Source of the DNA: JAHHUA01 sp036635475
Lineage (GTDB): Bacteria > Bacillota > Clostridia > Oscillospirales > Ruminococcaceae
NCBI GenBank assembly: GCA_036635475.1
Contig: JAVWQH010000007.1
Location: forward strand, 1-63,935
Direction of reading: 5' to 3'
DNA: 63,935 nucleotides
Below are positions 53,895-62,680 of this stretch, piece by piece (position 1 is the stretch's first letter; every line of letters starts with the position of its first letter). The translations under genes were made by a program, and so were the position numbers. Below the pieces are notes generated by a model. That model was not told the origin of the DNA. It ran no database searches and was given only the letters and a program-made list of their open reading frames with translations.

Positions 53895-55067
53895 TTATTG
53901 AGTGATTTCTCCTGCTTTTTTAAGTGTAATTTTAACAATTGCAGGGCCGATTATTTCATATATCAATGTTGCACAAAGAACAACTGCTCGTATAACGGCG
54001 GCATGTTGCGGAATAACACTTTCTGCAACCAATGAAAGTCCGATTGCAACACCTGCTTGCGGAATTAGCGTTGGGCCTAAATATTTCCTTACATTTTCAG
54101 GGGCTTTCATAATAACAGCTCCGAACCATGCACCAACAAATTTACCCAAAACTCTTAATACTATGTAAACAATACCTACCATTCCGATTGTCGGAACAAC
54201 TGCTAAATCCAGTTCTGCACCGGATAAAACAAAGAAAAGCATAAATATTGGTGGGGTTATATCGTCCACTAAATTCATAATGTCAGTGGAGGACTTGCTT
54301 ATATTAACAAAAACTCCGCCCATAGCCATACACATCAATAGGTCAGATGCGTTGAGCATTTTTGAAATTGAAATTGTTATAAAAACAAAAGCAATTGCCA
54401 TTGTCAATCTGTTTCCCGAGGTTTTGGTAAATCTCAACAGAAAAGCGAATACAGCACCGATTATTGCACCTACAACAAGGGAAACAACTACTTCAGTGAG
54501 GGGGGCAATTATTGATTGGAGAAGAGAAGTTGATGTTGCAGAAGTCATATTTTGAGCGATTGCAACAGCAAATCCAAAGGCAACCAACGCAACAGCATCG
54601 TCCAATGCAACAACACTTAAAAGCGTTTCTGTAACAGGGCCTTTTGCTTTATATTGTTTGATTACCATAATTGTTGCAGCGGGAGCAGTTGCGGCGGCGA
54701 TTGCACCCAAAACCAAAGCATAAGGCATTTCGCAGCCTATTGCCAAAAGTCCGCCGAAAACAAAGATAACAGCTACCATAGCTTCAAAAATCGCAATTAC
54801 AATTGGGGTAAATCCAACACGTTTAAAGTAGCTTGCCTTAAACTCAGTACCAATTGAAAAAGCGATAAAGCCAAGGGCAACATCGGATAATATATTTAAT
54901 TGAGGAATTATTGTTTGTGGAATAAGACCCAAAAGTGATGGCCCCATAATAAGACCACCAATTAGGTATCCTGTGACATTTGGGAGCTTAACTTGTTTTG
55001 CCAATCTGCCAAACAAAAGTCCACCAAACAGCATAATTGCTAGATAAAAAAGTATGCTTATATTCAT
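53895..55067 (-). CDS. Cation:proton antiporter (CPA2/NapA-like)
   Basis: Integral membrane antiporter of 390 residues and about 12-13 helices. It shows NVTGYLIGGLIMGPSLLG (about 30-47) and LDDAVALVAFG with the paired aspartates D156-D157. This double-Asp ion site marks electrogenic Na+/H+ exchangers of the CPA2 type. There is no C-terminal RCK/TrkA domain. It lies 36 bases downstream of a PII-like gene with good ribosome sites on both, so the PII-like protein probably regulates it. Na+ versus K+ specificity is not certain. Confidence 0.9.
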   Translation of the reverse strand: MNISILFYLAIMLFGGLLFGRLAKQVKLPNVTGYLIGGLIMGPSLLGLIPQTIIPQLNILSDVALGFIAFSIGTEFKASYFKRVGFTPIVIAIFEAMVAVIFVFGGLLAIGCEMPYALVLGAIAAATAPAATIMVIKQYKAKGPVTETLLSVVALDDAVALVAFGFAVAIAQNMTSATSTSLLQSIIAPLTEVVVSLVVGAIIGAVFAFLLRFTKTSGNRLTMAIAFVFITISISKMLNASDLLMCMAMGGVFVNISKSSTDIMNLVDDITPPIFMLFFVLSGAELDLAVVPTIGMVGIVYIVLRVLGKFVGAWFGAVIMKAPENVRKYLGPTLIPQAGVAIGLSLVAESVIPQHAAVIRAVVLCATLIYEIIGPAIVKITLKKAGEITQ

Positions 55068-55103
55068 ATTATTTCCCTCCTATTACTTAGATTAAAATTC
55101 AAA

Positions 55104-55439
55104 TTATGCGTGTAAACCTCTGATTTGGTCAATCGGCATTGTGAAAACGATGGCGGTGTCCGGTCTATCAAGATCGCCAACAACCTCTTCAATGCAGTTT
55201 ATAGCCATTTCAACTTGTTGGTCAGGCAAAACAGTCAAAATTGTTCGGTTTTCTTCTCTGTCCGGATCAAGAATTAATCTTAACGAGCCTAGGATTGAAA
55301 CGTCTTTGTAGTTGCTTAATGCTCTTGCCATACCTGTGCTGTTGAGGATTGTTGCACCATTTATATGTATCTCGGCGAATTTCGCCAAGAGCGGCTCAAG
55401 TGACTCAACTTTATTTAGAATTAACACTAAAAGTTTCAT
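55104..55439 (-). CDS. PII-like (GlnB/CutA-fold) regulatory protein
   Basis: 111 residues with a ferredoxin-like pattern: KLLVLILNKVESLEPLL, INGATILNSTGMARAL (a T-loop-like position) and ENRTILTVLPDQQVEMAINCIEEVVGDL. This resembles PII superfamily proteins, which form trimers that bind nucleotides or small effectors, but it is not canonical GlnB/GlnK. It sits first in a two-gene operon with an Na+/H+ antiporter, paralleling other PII-like proteins that control a neighbouring transporter. AAGGAG precedes the ATG. Family assignment is by pattern, moderate confidence. Confidence 0.7.
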   Translation of the reverse strand: MKLLVLILNKVESLEPLLAKFAEIHINGATILNSTGMARALSNYKDVSILGSLRLILDPDREENRTILTVLPDQQVEMAINCIEEVVGDLDRPDTAIVFTMPIDQIRGLHA

Positions 55440-55780
55440 AAAACTCTCTCCTTTTATTCACAAAAAATTTACTTCAACAAAGTATATCACTAAGACTCAT
55501 AACTAACAAGCCTTAACAATTCACGAATAAGATGAAAACTTTGAAGTATTTTTGTTCATATTGTATTAATGTTAAGGAATAATATGAATAATTTACTTTT
55601 CAATGTGCAAATACCTGTGGAACTATTGATGTAACATTTTTAATTATATCACAAATACCCACTTTTAAATATAGGTATATTGTATAAGATTAGAGAAAGT
55701 TTATGTTAATATATTTCAAAAAAATTAATATTATATGCTATAATTTAAAAACTTGATAACTAATTCTGTAATGCCACCTA

Positions 55781-55809
55781 TTGAAAAATCTTATGCAGTA
55801 TGGTATAAT
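55781..55809 (+). promoter_or_regulatory. Promoter before the flotillin-like frame
   Basis: TTGAAA (55781-55786) and TATAAT (55804-55809) with a 17-base spacer, 74 bases before the first ATG of the frame. Confidence 0.6.
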
Positions 55810-55834
55810 AAGTGAATTATCAGCTGAATTTATT

Positions 55835-55867
55835 AGCTATTTTAGAGCTATTTTAGAGCTATTTTGC
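55835..55867. repeat. Three tandem 11-bp repeats
   Basis: AGCTATTTTAG occurs at 55835-55845 and 55846-55856, then AGCTATTTTGC at 55857-55867. The array lies exactly where homology to flotillin begins. Confidence 0.9.
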
Positions 55868-56513
55868 TCAACGAGAAATCGAAATGAAAAACACTGAATT
55901 GGCTATCAAAAAAGCTGAACTTAAAAAAGAGGCTGATATAAAACAAGCTGTTGCCGATGCGGCTTATAGAATCCAACAGGAAGAACAAAGAAAATCTATC
56001 GCAATTGCCAGTGCTGATGCCAANNNNNNNNNNNNNNNNNNNNNNNNNNNNNNNNNNNNNNNNNNNNNNNNNNNNNNNNNNNNNNNNNNNNNNNNNNNNN
56101 NNNNNNNNNNNNNNNNNNNNNNNGAGGCTGATTCAATCAGAGCTAAGGCTTTGGCTGAGGCTGAGGGTATTGACAAAAAAGCCGAGGCTATGACAAAAAT
56201 GGGGCAAGCGGCTGTATTGGAAATGTACTTTAAAGCATTGCCTGATGTTGTTAGAAATGCCGCTGAACCATTGTCTAAGGTTGACAAGATTACAATGTAC
56301 GGTGACGGAAATTCTGCCAAACTCATCAAGGACATTATTGGTTCTGTAACTCAAGTGACTGATGGTTTGAAAGAGGCAACTGGTGTTGATTTATCCGCTG
56401 TTCTATCAGGATTTTTGGGCGGAAAATTAGTTAATGACAACCCTATTATAAACGTTAATCTCGACCCATCTACTGAAGAAAATACCGAAAATAAAGAAAC
56501 AATTCACAACTAA
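55863..56513 (+). pseudogene. Flotillin-like protein lacking the SPFH domain
   Basis: Codes for the C-terminal half of a flotillin: the frame opens with FAQREIEMKNTELAIKKAEL and continues as coiled coil rich in Ala/Glu/Lys repeats (QQEEQRKSIAIA, EADSIRAKALAEAEGIDKKAEAM), then MGQAAVLEMYFKALPDVVRNAAEPL and a tail. The first ATG in frame is at 55884, with only a weak GAGA ahead, and a TAG stop lies at 55854-55856. The N-terminal membrane-hairpin/SPFH region, about 200 residues, is missing. A 100-N gap interrupts the coil. Either a 5'-deleted remnant or a short SPFH-less version made from the promoter at 55781. I list it as pseudogene with modest confidence. Confidence 0.6.
56024..56123. other. 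Assembly gap 4 (100 N) within the flotillin coil
   Basis: The frame happens to stay open across the placeholder. Ala/Glu-rich internal repeats probably broke the assembly, and the true length is unknown. Confidence 0.8.
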
Positions 56514-56538
56514 TTATCCCATTAATTGAGGATATTTT

Positions 56539-56578
56539 AAAGGCACATCACTTTAAAATGATGTGCCTTTATTTATTG
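56539..56578 (+). terminator. Terminator of the flotillin-like gene
   Basis: Perfect 12-bp stem AAAGGCACATCA / TGATGTGCCTTT followed by ATTTATT. Confidence 0.85.
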
Positions 56579-56644
56579 CAAAATAATCTTGTTACTGCCA
56601 AACTCTGCGTAAGTTTAAGGGGATTATATTCTGAATTTATCTTG

Positions 56645-57550
56645 CTATATAAACATTGTAGCAACTGTTAAAACTGTAATAGACACAAAAAATACTATAA
56701 ATCCAACATTAACCAATGTAGCTTTAAGGGGCTTTTCAGGCAAAGGAGTTGTTCCTATGTCATATGTAACGGTTTTTCTGGATTTAATGCAGAAGAATAT
56801 TCCAACTGCCATAAGAGCATATATAAAAATTGACATTGGAATAATCATCATTTCGTTTGTTGCAATCATCGGTGCAAGAACCATACCATAAGCGTTTAAT
56901 GCCATATGCAATAAGATACTGTAGATGATTTTGCCTGTTTTTGCATAGACATAAGCCAATACTGCACCTATCAAGAAAGCATAAATAATCTGGAATAAAT
57001 TTGCGTGGAAAAGTCCGAAAATTAGTGCTGACACAAGGATATATGCCTTTTCTCCATATTCTCTGAGCTTTTTATATGGCAGATATCTGAACAATAATTC
57101 TTCGCCTATCGGGCCTACTATTGCTCCAAAAATCAAAGTGTAAATCCAATTACTTCCGCCCACAACAGTTTCCAACGGATTAACTATGGCTGAACCTTTG
57201 AGAACTGCTATCAATGATATCAATGCCATTGATATTAGGTTTCCAATCATCATAAATGCAAAAGCAACTGCAAGAATTTTAAGGAATTTGCCAATAGATA
57301 TTTCCTTTTTCTGAGGGGCTTCTGAAGTATTGGGTATTTTCTTCATAATCAATAAGAAAAATGGAACTGCCATTAAATACAAAGGAATTGTTGTTAATAC
57401 CCAAATAAATATTGGATTTTTGTTAAAATCAGGTGCTAAAACCATAAGAACACCGCCTGTGATACCTTGAAATACCGACGTTAGAACAAGTAAAATAAAA
57501 TATGCCATACTCATTCTTGAAACTTTTTGTTTGAATGTCATCTCTCTCAT
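56645..57550 (-). CDS. CPBP family intramembrane glutamic protease
   Basis: Membrane protease of about 301 residues and 7-8 helices (Abi/CAAX-type). The catalytic motifs are intact: GPIGEELLFRYLPY (EExxxR), FGLFHANLFQ (FxxxH) and HMALNAYG (HxxxN). Bacterial members act in bacteriocin immunity or maturation and in envelope stress. It is the last gene of a five-gene set behind a GntR regulator and ABC transporter, 12-24 bases from the permease. The start is uncertain (ATG 57550 or GTG 57562). Confidence 0.88.
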   Translation of the reverse strand: MREMTFKQKVSRMSMAYFILLVLTSVFQGITGGVLMVLAPDFNKNPIFIWVLTTIPLYLMAVPFFLLIMKKIPNTSEAPQKKEISIGKFLKILAVAFAFMMIGNLISMALISLIAVLKGSAIVNPLETVVGGSNWIYTLIFGAIVGPIGEELLFRYLPYKKLREYGEKAYILVSALIFGLFHANLFQIIYAFLIGAVLAYVYAKTGKIIYSILLHMALNAYGMVLAPMIATNEMMIIPMSIFIYALMAVGIFFCIKSRKTVTYDIGTTPLPEKPLKATLVNVGFIVFFVSITVLTVATMFI

Positions 57551-57573
57551 TTTTAAAAACACACTCCTCTTAA

Positions 57574-58278
57574 TTATTGTGCTGATGCTTTAAGCAGCAC
57601 TTTTATACTATATATTAAAACTGCACCTATTGCAATTATTGCTACTATAACGGCAATGTAAGGCGGTATTTTCAGCAAAAAGCTGAAGTATCTTTCAACT
57701 ATTACTTTTAAATTAGAGCCGGCAAATATTGCTATCATATAAATTGCCCATATTACCCATAAAGCTTTCATTCCAAATCTCGTAGTAAATGCAGCCCCGA
57801 TTAAACCTAAAAGTGTTGAGCCTAAAATAGCCGCTGCTATTGCAATCAGAACTTTCATTAGTATTTTTGTCCCCATAATTACTCCCCAAAAATCTCCATC
57901 TGGTAAAACGTTTTTGATAATTAATTGTGCCGCAAATCCGCTGATATTTGATAAAAACACGCAAAGTACATAAACAATAACTTGATGTATCGTAAGAGTT
58001 ACAAGAGAACCGATTATATAATCTTTCCTTGTTCTTCCCATAGAAATTGCAAGGGATAGGTTCTGAGTAAAGATAAAAAAGGACGATATAATTTCAAGCA
58101 TCGCAAAGCATATCATAACAATAAAAGTACCGGGTACAATATAATTGCTTTTCCCGCTTATGGCAAAGAAAGATATGACTATTGTGTCTGTCAAAAACCA
58201 AACACCTACCGCAATACATAAAGAAAATATTAAATAATCAATATGCAGATTCCATTCTTTTTTTATTGAATTTATCAC
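57574..58278 (-). CDS. ABC-2 type permease subunit (second)
   Basis: 234-residue membrane protein with six predicted helices and no solute-binding domain. It contains the stretch AISMGRTRKDYIIGSLV, the conserved GxTRK-type segment of small ABC-2 permeases. I start at GTG 58278, eight bases past GGAGG, because the GTG at 58287 lies inside that ribosome site. It is paired with the preceding permease, so the exporter is a heterodimer. Substrate unknown. Confidence 0.78.
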   Translation of the reverse strand: MINSIKKEWNLHIDYLIFSLCIAVGVWFLTDTIVISFFAISGKSNYIVPGTFIVMICFAMLEIISSFFIFTQNLSLAISMGRTRKDYIIGSLVTLTIHQVIVYVLCVFLSNISGFAAQLIIKNVLPDGDFWGVIMGTKILMKVLIAIAAAILGSTLLGLIGAAFTTRFGMKALWVIWAIYMIAIFAGSNLKVIVERYFSFLLKIPPYIAVIVAIIAIGAVLIYSIKVLLKASAQ

Positions 58279-58293
58279 AATATTCACCTCCTA

Positions 58294-58977
58294 TTATAGT
58301 GTAGTTTTCTTGCTCAGATAAACGTTTAAAAAGCTTATAATAATTCCAACTGCCAACATTATTATAAATGAATTAAAACCTATATTAAAATTAGAAATCA
58401 CATCAATAATACTAGCCATTGCTGATTTTGATGTAACGGATACTGTCATAAATCCCACAACAGCTCCCGAAACACCGCAACATAAACCCACTATAACTCC
58501 AATAGCTATTGCAACCCATTTGCCATAAATTATTGTAAGTTCTCCTGCCATTTCACCAATAGCTGAAAGAAAAAATGTTGCAATACATACTCCAAAAAAG
58601 ATGCCTAAAAGATGATTGTTTGCGTTTATATTTTCCTTTGTAACAATCTCTTTGATAAGATTTACTCCCACAAATACAAATGCAGCTATAATAGAATATA
58701 CAATTTTCATCAACTGTAAACTCCAAGCATAATTTTTTCTTGTAGCTCCAAATCCCAACGCAACACTAAAATTGAGTGTATAAAATGACATAAAAACTGA
58801 AATAGACATAACAAAAATAATTATAAATGTTATCCAAACCATTCTCGCCATTGATACATCAATACTAATTGTAAATGATGAAAGTAATGCAAAAGCCATT
58901 ATGCAGGCAATAACTAAAATAGTTGACAATAAATTTTCAGCTATTTTTCTGCCTTGATATTTAAGCGTTCTTAGCAC
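58294..58977 (-). CDS. ABC-2 type permease subunit (first)
   Basis: 227 residues, six predicted helices, with VALGFGATRKNYAWSLQLMK, the same GATRK signature as its partner. The GTG start (58977) overlaps the ATPase gene by 7 bases, which argues for strict coupling and a single complex. Confidence 0.78.
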   Translation of the reverse strand: MLRTLKYQGRKIAENLLSTILVIACIMAFALLSSFTISIDVSMARMVWITFIIIFVMSISVFMSFYTLNFSVALGFGATRKNYAWSLQLMKIVYSIIAAFVFVGVNLIKEIVTKENINANNHLLGIFFGVCIATFFLSAIGEMAGELTIIYGKWVAIAIGVIVGLCCGVSGAVVGFMTVSVTSKSAMASIIDVISNFNIGFNSFIIMLAVGIIISFLNVYLSKKTTL

Positions 58978-59867
58978 TTTGACTCCTCCTTGCTTTTACT
59001 TGTGAGGTAAACAAAGAGTTTTTGCAATGTGACAGGGGTTATGTCAATATCATATGTGGCTTTAAGCTTTGTTAATTCCTCAAAACCAGCCTTGACACAA
59101 ACATTTTTACTTCTGCCCACTGTTTCACTTGAAATTACTTCAAATTCCTTTGTTGCTTTATCCACAACTTCGTCCTTGCCCGAAACACAATTGTATTTTG
59201 CAATTAATTCCTGTGTGTTTTCTTTTAGGATAATATTTCCATTATCTATCAGGATTATTTCTTCCAGTGCATTGACTGCCTCTTCGATTATATGAGTTGA
59301 AATTATAAAAGTACGATTGGTTTTTGCGTAATCCTCAAGCAAAAGCTTGTAAAAAAGTTCTCTTGCAACAACGTCCAATCCTGCAACAGGCTCATCAAGC
59401 ATTGTTATTGGTGCCATACTTGCAAGTGCGATTATTATTGTAACCATACTTGTCATACCTTTGGAAAGCTTGCATATCTTTTGCTTTTTCTTTAATTCAA
59501 AAAGTTCAAGCAATCTGTTTGCATATTCTTTGTCCCAATGTGGGAAATATATTGCGGCTGTTTTGAGATATTCTTTAATTGTGAAATTATTAGGGCCCAT
59601 CATTAATGTTCCTGTAATCTCTCTTGAAAAGCAAATTTCCCCCAAAACTTTTTCGTTTTCCCAAACTTTTTCTCCGCCATATGTTATTTCACCGCTTTGA
59701 TGGAAAGTTTGTGCGGTTAATGTACTTAATAATGTAGTTTTTCCTGCACCGTTTCTGCCCAGCAAACCATAGATTTTTCCCGTTTCAATTTCAATTGAAA
59801 CATTGTGCAAAACTTCTTTATTTTTATATGCTTTAACAACATTTTCAGCTTTTAATGTTTTCATCAT
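58971..59867 (-). CDS. ABC transporter ATP-binding protein
   Basis: 298-residue ATPase with Walker A GLLGRNGAGKTTLLSTL, signature LSKGMTSMVTI (a variant of LSGGQ), Walker B ITMLDEPVAGLD and the H-loop ISTHIIEEA, plus a C-terminal extension of about 90 residues. The variant signature and GntR neighbour resemble YtrB-type transporters of Firmicutes, which respond to cell-wall antibiotics. Starts at ATG 59867 with GGAGGAG, 22 bases after the regulator. Confidence 0.9.
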   Translation of the reverse strand: MMKTLKAENVVKAYKNKEVLHNVSIEIETGKIYGLLGRNGAGKTTLLSTLTAQTFHQSGEITYGGEKVWENEKVLGEICFSREITGTLMMGPNNFTIKEYLKTAAIYFPHWDKEYANRLLELFELKKKQKICKLSKGMTSMVTIIIALASMAPITMLDEPVAGLDVVARELFYKLLLEDYAKTNRTFIISTHIIEEAVNALEEIILIDNGNIILKENTQELIAKYNCVSGKDEVVDKATKEFEVISSETVGRSKNVCVKAGFEELTKLKATYDIDITPVTLQKLFVYLTSKSKEESKC

Positions 59868-59889
59868 AATTCTCTCTCCTCCACAGTAA

Positions 59890-60255
59890 TTATTTCTCAG
59901 CCTGTTCAATCATATTAATAAGTTCATCTTTTGTTATATTAAGTGCCTTGGCTTCCGCAATTAAATTTAGGATAAAATCCTCGTAAAATGCGTTTTTCCT
60001 CGACATCGCAATTTTTTCCTTACTTCCCTTTTCAACAAACATACCTATACCCCTTTTCTTATACAATATCCCCTCATCAACTAATAAATTTAATCCTTTT
60101 GCCGCAGTTGCAGGATTAATCTCAAGCATTTTTGCAAGTTCATTTGTACTTGGAGCTTGTTCCTCTTCAAGAAGAATATCACGAACAATATCGTCTTTTA
60201 GCTTTTGAGCAATTTGCATATATATGGATATGCCGTCATTTGAATTGATTTTCAA
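59890..60255 (-). CDS. GntR family regulator (YtrA type)
   Basis: 121 residues: N-terminal winged helix (about 8-75) with GISIYMQIAQKLKDDIVRDIL, PSTNELAKMLEINPATAAKGLNLLVDEGILY and KRGIGMFV, then a short helical dimerisation tail without an effector domain. This is the YtrA subfamily, which usually represses its own ABC operon. Starts at TTG 60255 with GGAGGAGG. It heads the five-gene operon. Confidence 0.92.
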   Translation of the reverse strand: MKINSNDGISIYMQIAQKLKDDIVRDILLEEEQAPSTNELAKMLEINPATAAKGLNLLVDEGILYKKRGIGMFVEKGSKEKIAMSRKNAFYEDFILNLIAEAKALNITKDELINMIEQAEK

Positions 60256-60306
60256 GTAAATGCCTCCTCCCTTAGATACTTATGTGGTTCATTACCTCTG
60301 TAACTA

Positions 60307-60335
60307 ACCATACCACTAACTATTTTATTTGTCAA
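60307..60335 (-). promoter_or_regulatory. Promoter and likely operator of the gntR-ABC operon
   Basis: On the minus strand TTGACA (60335-60330) and TATGGT (60312-60307) are 17 bases apart. The repeated GTTAGT elements overlapping the spacer and the -10 are candidates for autorepressor binding. Confidence 0.6.
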
Positions 60336-60370
60336 GGGTTTTTTAAAAAAATTTAATAAAAAAATCTATA

Positions 60371-60412
60371 TAAAAAAACTGAAGTCGATATCACTTAAAC
60401 AGATACCGACTT
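60371..60412 (-). terminator. Terminator of the Ser-rich protein gene
   Basis: A 12-bp stem with one mismatch (GAAGTCGATATC / GATACCGACTTC), with seven T after it on the minus strand. Confidence 0.8.
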
Positions 60413-60439
60413 CAAAATTGGATATTTAATTTTTAGGTT

Positions 60440-61708
60440 TTATGCTATTGTAACAGCATATGATGTTGCAGCATCAGAATTTTCATAGCCTGTTCCTTTG
60501 GCTGTAGCGGTAACTTTGAAATAAACATAGTCACCTGTTTTGTAATCATTCTCTGAAAAATAAGTGTAAAAATTCTTTCCGTCCTCTTTTATTGTTGCAG
60601 TTTTTACGGGAGAACTGTTTTTGTATGTAACAATTGTGTATGATGTTGCATTTTTTACTCTGTCGAATGATACACCAACCGTCAAGTTTTGGATTATTGG
60701 AATATCCGATATTACCGGAGTATTCAGTTTTCCAACTACATTTTCAACCTTGCTATCCTCTGTATTATCCACTGTATTGTCCACTGTATTTCCAATTGGA
60801 GTTCCATCGGAAATTGCCTTATGTCCCTCCATATTTATAACTTTTGTGTTCACTTTATTATAGGAAACATCGTCAGCTTTACAATATAGATAATCCATAC
60901 TGCCTGCTCCGTAGAAATAGCATTTTTTGTACGCATAAACTTCTTTTATTCTTGTATTTCCAAGAAGATTTATGTTTGCTGGATAATTTACAGTCAAATA
61001 GCTGTTCATAACATTTTCAAAAGAGATATTGTGATAAGCTGTTGTTTTATATCCGCCAATACCTATATTTGTAAAACCGCTGTTACCTGTAACAAGATTG
61101 CTTTCTCTCAACAAAGCTCCCGAATAAATATATGTTTTGTCAAAATTTGTTGCATTTCTTATTTCAACAGTTGGCACACCATCAGCGCTTATAATTTTCA
61201 TTTCCTTGCCTATTACATTATCCAAAGTTACAACTTGAGAACCACTGTTTATGTAGATATTTCCCAAAACTGTGGAATCAATTAAATCAACATATCCCTT
61301 GCTTTTTGGGCAATTTAATGTCAAGTCGCCTTTAATAACCTTGTTTTTCAAGATTACATTATCGGCTGTGATAACAACTGACGGATATTCCTCTTTATCG
61401 GAATATTCTCCCGATTTAGATATTGTGAATACTTTTGGCACATTAACAACGGGTTTTGACGATTGCTCCTCAGGCTTTGAACTTTCAGCTTCTGAAGATG
61501 AGGGTTCAGATGAACTTGATGGCTCAGAGGAACTTGACGGCTGAGATGAACTGGACACAATTGTTGATGACTGTGGCAAAGAAACATCCACGTCCTTAAC
61601 TTTATCTTTGTTCAGCAAAACAAAAATTAAAGCAACAACACTAATTAAAAGCACCAAAATAACCACTGTCATAGTGTAAATTGTACCTTTATTATTCTTT
61701 TTATTCAT
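60440..61708 (-). CDS. Membrane-anchored Ser-rich protein with repetitive beta-structured domain
   Basis: 422 residues. Lys/Asn-rich N terminus, one membrane segment (about 12-32, no cleavage signal obvious), a Ser/Pro/Glu linker (about 45-85), then a long region (about 90-310) of short strands ending in Asn/Ile/Val (KNKVIKGDLTLNC, LDNVIGKEMKII, GNIYINSGS). It looks like a right-handed beta-helix. A small NTVDNTVDNTED repeat follows, then a C-terminal fibronectin-type-III-like domain (about 330-422). No sorting motif. Extracellular, function unknown; I recognise no catalytic site. Confidence 0.75.
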   Translation of the reverse strand: MNKKNNKGTIYTMTVVILVLLISVVALIFVLLNKDKVKDVDVSLPQSSTIVSSSSQPSSSSEPSSSSEPSSSEAESSKPEEQSSKPVVNVPKVFTISKSGEYSDKEEYPSVVITADNVILKNKVIKGDLTLNCPKSKGYVDLIDSTVLGNIYINSGSQVVTLDNVIGKEMKIISADGVPTVEIRNATNFDKTYIYSGALLRESNLVTGNSGFTNIGIGGYKTTAYHNISFENVMNSYLTVNYPANINLLGNTRIKEVYAYKKCYFYGAGSMDYLYCKADDVSYNKVNTKVINMEGHKAISDGTPIGNTVDNTVDNTEDSKVENVVGKLNTPVISDIPIIQNLTVGVSFDRVKNATSYTIVTYKNSSPVKTATIKEDGKNFYTYFSENDYKTGDYVYFKVTATAKGTGYENSDAATSYAVTIA

Positions 61709-61786
61709 TATTCAACACCGTCCTTTATATTAATACATAAACTTTAACATATTATTTCAAAATAATCCACCTATATTTTGTGAATT

Positions 61787-62536
61787 TTATCGTTTTATGG
61801 AAAATAATAAATATAATATTGCATAAATTATCGGTTGATGAAAAAGATATATAAGCAAACTGTTTTTTCCGATAAACGAAAGTGCTTTACAGTGAATTTT
61901 ATAAAAAAACTCAGGCAAATTGCATTTTACTATTGCTTTTCCCAGAAAAGTCCCTATAAAAAACAAGAAAATCCATGGAATTATGGGGTAATAATCTCCG
62001 CTTATGAAATCTTCCCTACAAATTCCAAATGGGAAAAGAAAGCTTAATTCATAAAGTTTTTTGGGGAGATATAATGAAAATGTCTGTTCAAACCCCAAAT
62101 ATCCGTTTCCTATGTTTAAAGTAAACAAAAACAGCAGAAAATTAAAACATAAGCCAATTTTAATATTGATTTTATCCACTATCTTTTTCAGAAAATGCGA
62201 TGAAATCATTGCCACTCCCAAAAAATGCAGAATACCAAAATTAATCGTCATTTCGGGCATAAAAACCCTTGTAGCTAGAGTTAAAATCATTCCAAACCCA
62301 AAACAAATTAATCCTCTTTTAAGATTATTTTTAGAAAAGTTGCTTGAAATTCCCGATATTAAAATAAATGAGCCACCAATAAAAAATATTAATGCAAGAC
62401 GATAAGCTGTGTTGAATAATAATACATCAACTCCAAATATCTCCTGCAAATCGAAAATAAAATGATAAAACACCATTAAAACCACAATAAATCCCCTGTA
62501 TTCATCAATAAAAGAAATTCGCCTTTTTGCAATCAT
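61787..62536 (-). CDS. DUF1624 / HGSNAT-like membrane acyltransferase family protein
   Basis: 249 residues, about seven membrane helices, with the family signature RRISFIDEYRGFIVVLMVFYHFIFDL (split here around residue 6-30), GSFILISGIS and NFGILHFLGVAMI. Relatives include heparan-alpha-glucosaminide N-acetyltransferase and acyltransferase-like envelope proteins, so it may transfer acyl groups to surface sugars, but the activity is untested. AAGGGG precedes the ATG. Monocistronic and divergent from the AI-2E gene. Confidence 0.85.
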   Translation of the reverse strand: MIAKRRISFIDEYRGFIVVLMVFYHFIFDLQEIFGVDVLLFNTAYRLALIFFIGGSFILISGISSNFSKNNLKRGLICFGFGMILTLATRVFMPEMTINFGILHFLGVAMISSHFLKKIVDKINIKIGLCFNFLLFLFTLNIGNGYLGFEQTFSLYLPKKLYELSFLFPFGICREDFISGDYYPIIPWIFLFFIGTFLGKAIVKCNLPEFFYKIHCKALSFIGKNSLLIYLFHQPIIYAILYLLFSIKR

Positions 62537-62624
62537 ATAATCGCCCCTTTTTATTCTTAATATGTTTTAAATATACTATAACATATTTTTTAACTTTTTC
62601 ATCTTAAAATTTACAATATATGAG

Positions 62625-62652
62625 TTGACTATTTGCCAATATATTCTATAAT
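62625..62652 (+). promoter_or_regulatory. Promoter of the AI-2E family gene
   Basis: TTGACT (62625-62630) and TATAAT (62647-62652), 16-base spacer, 28 bases before the ATG. Confidence 0.75.
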
Positions 62653-62680
62653 CAAGATAACAGAGAAATGAGGTTGTATA

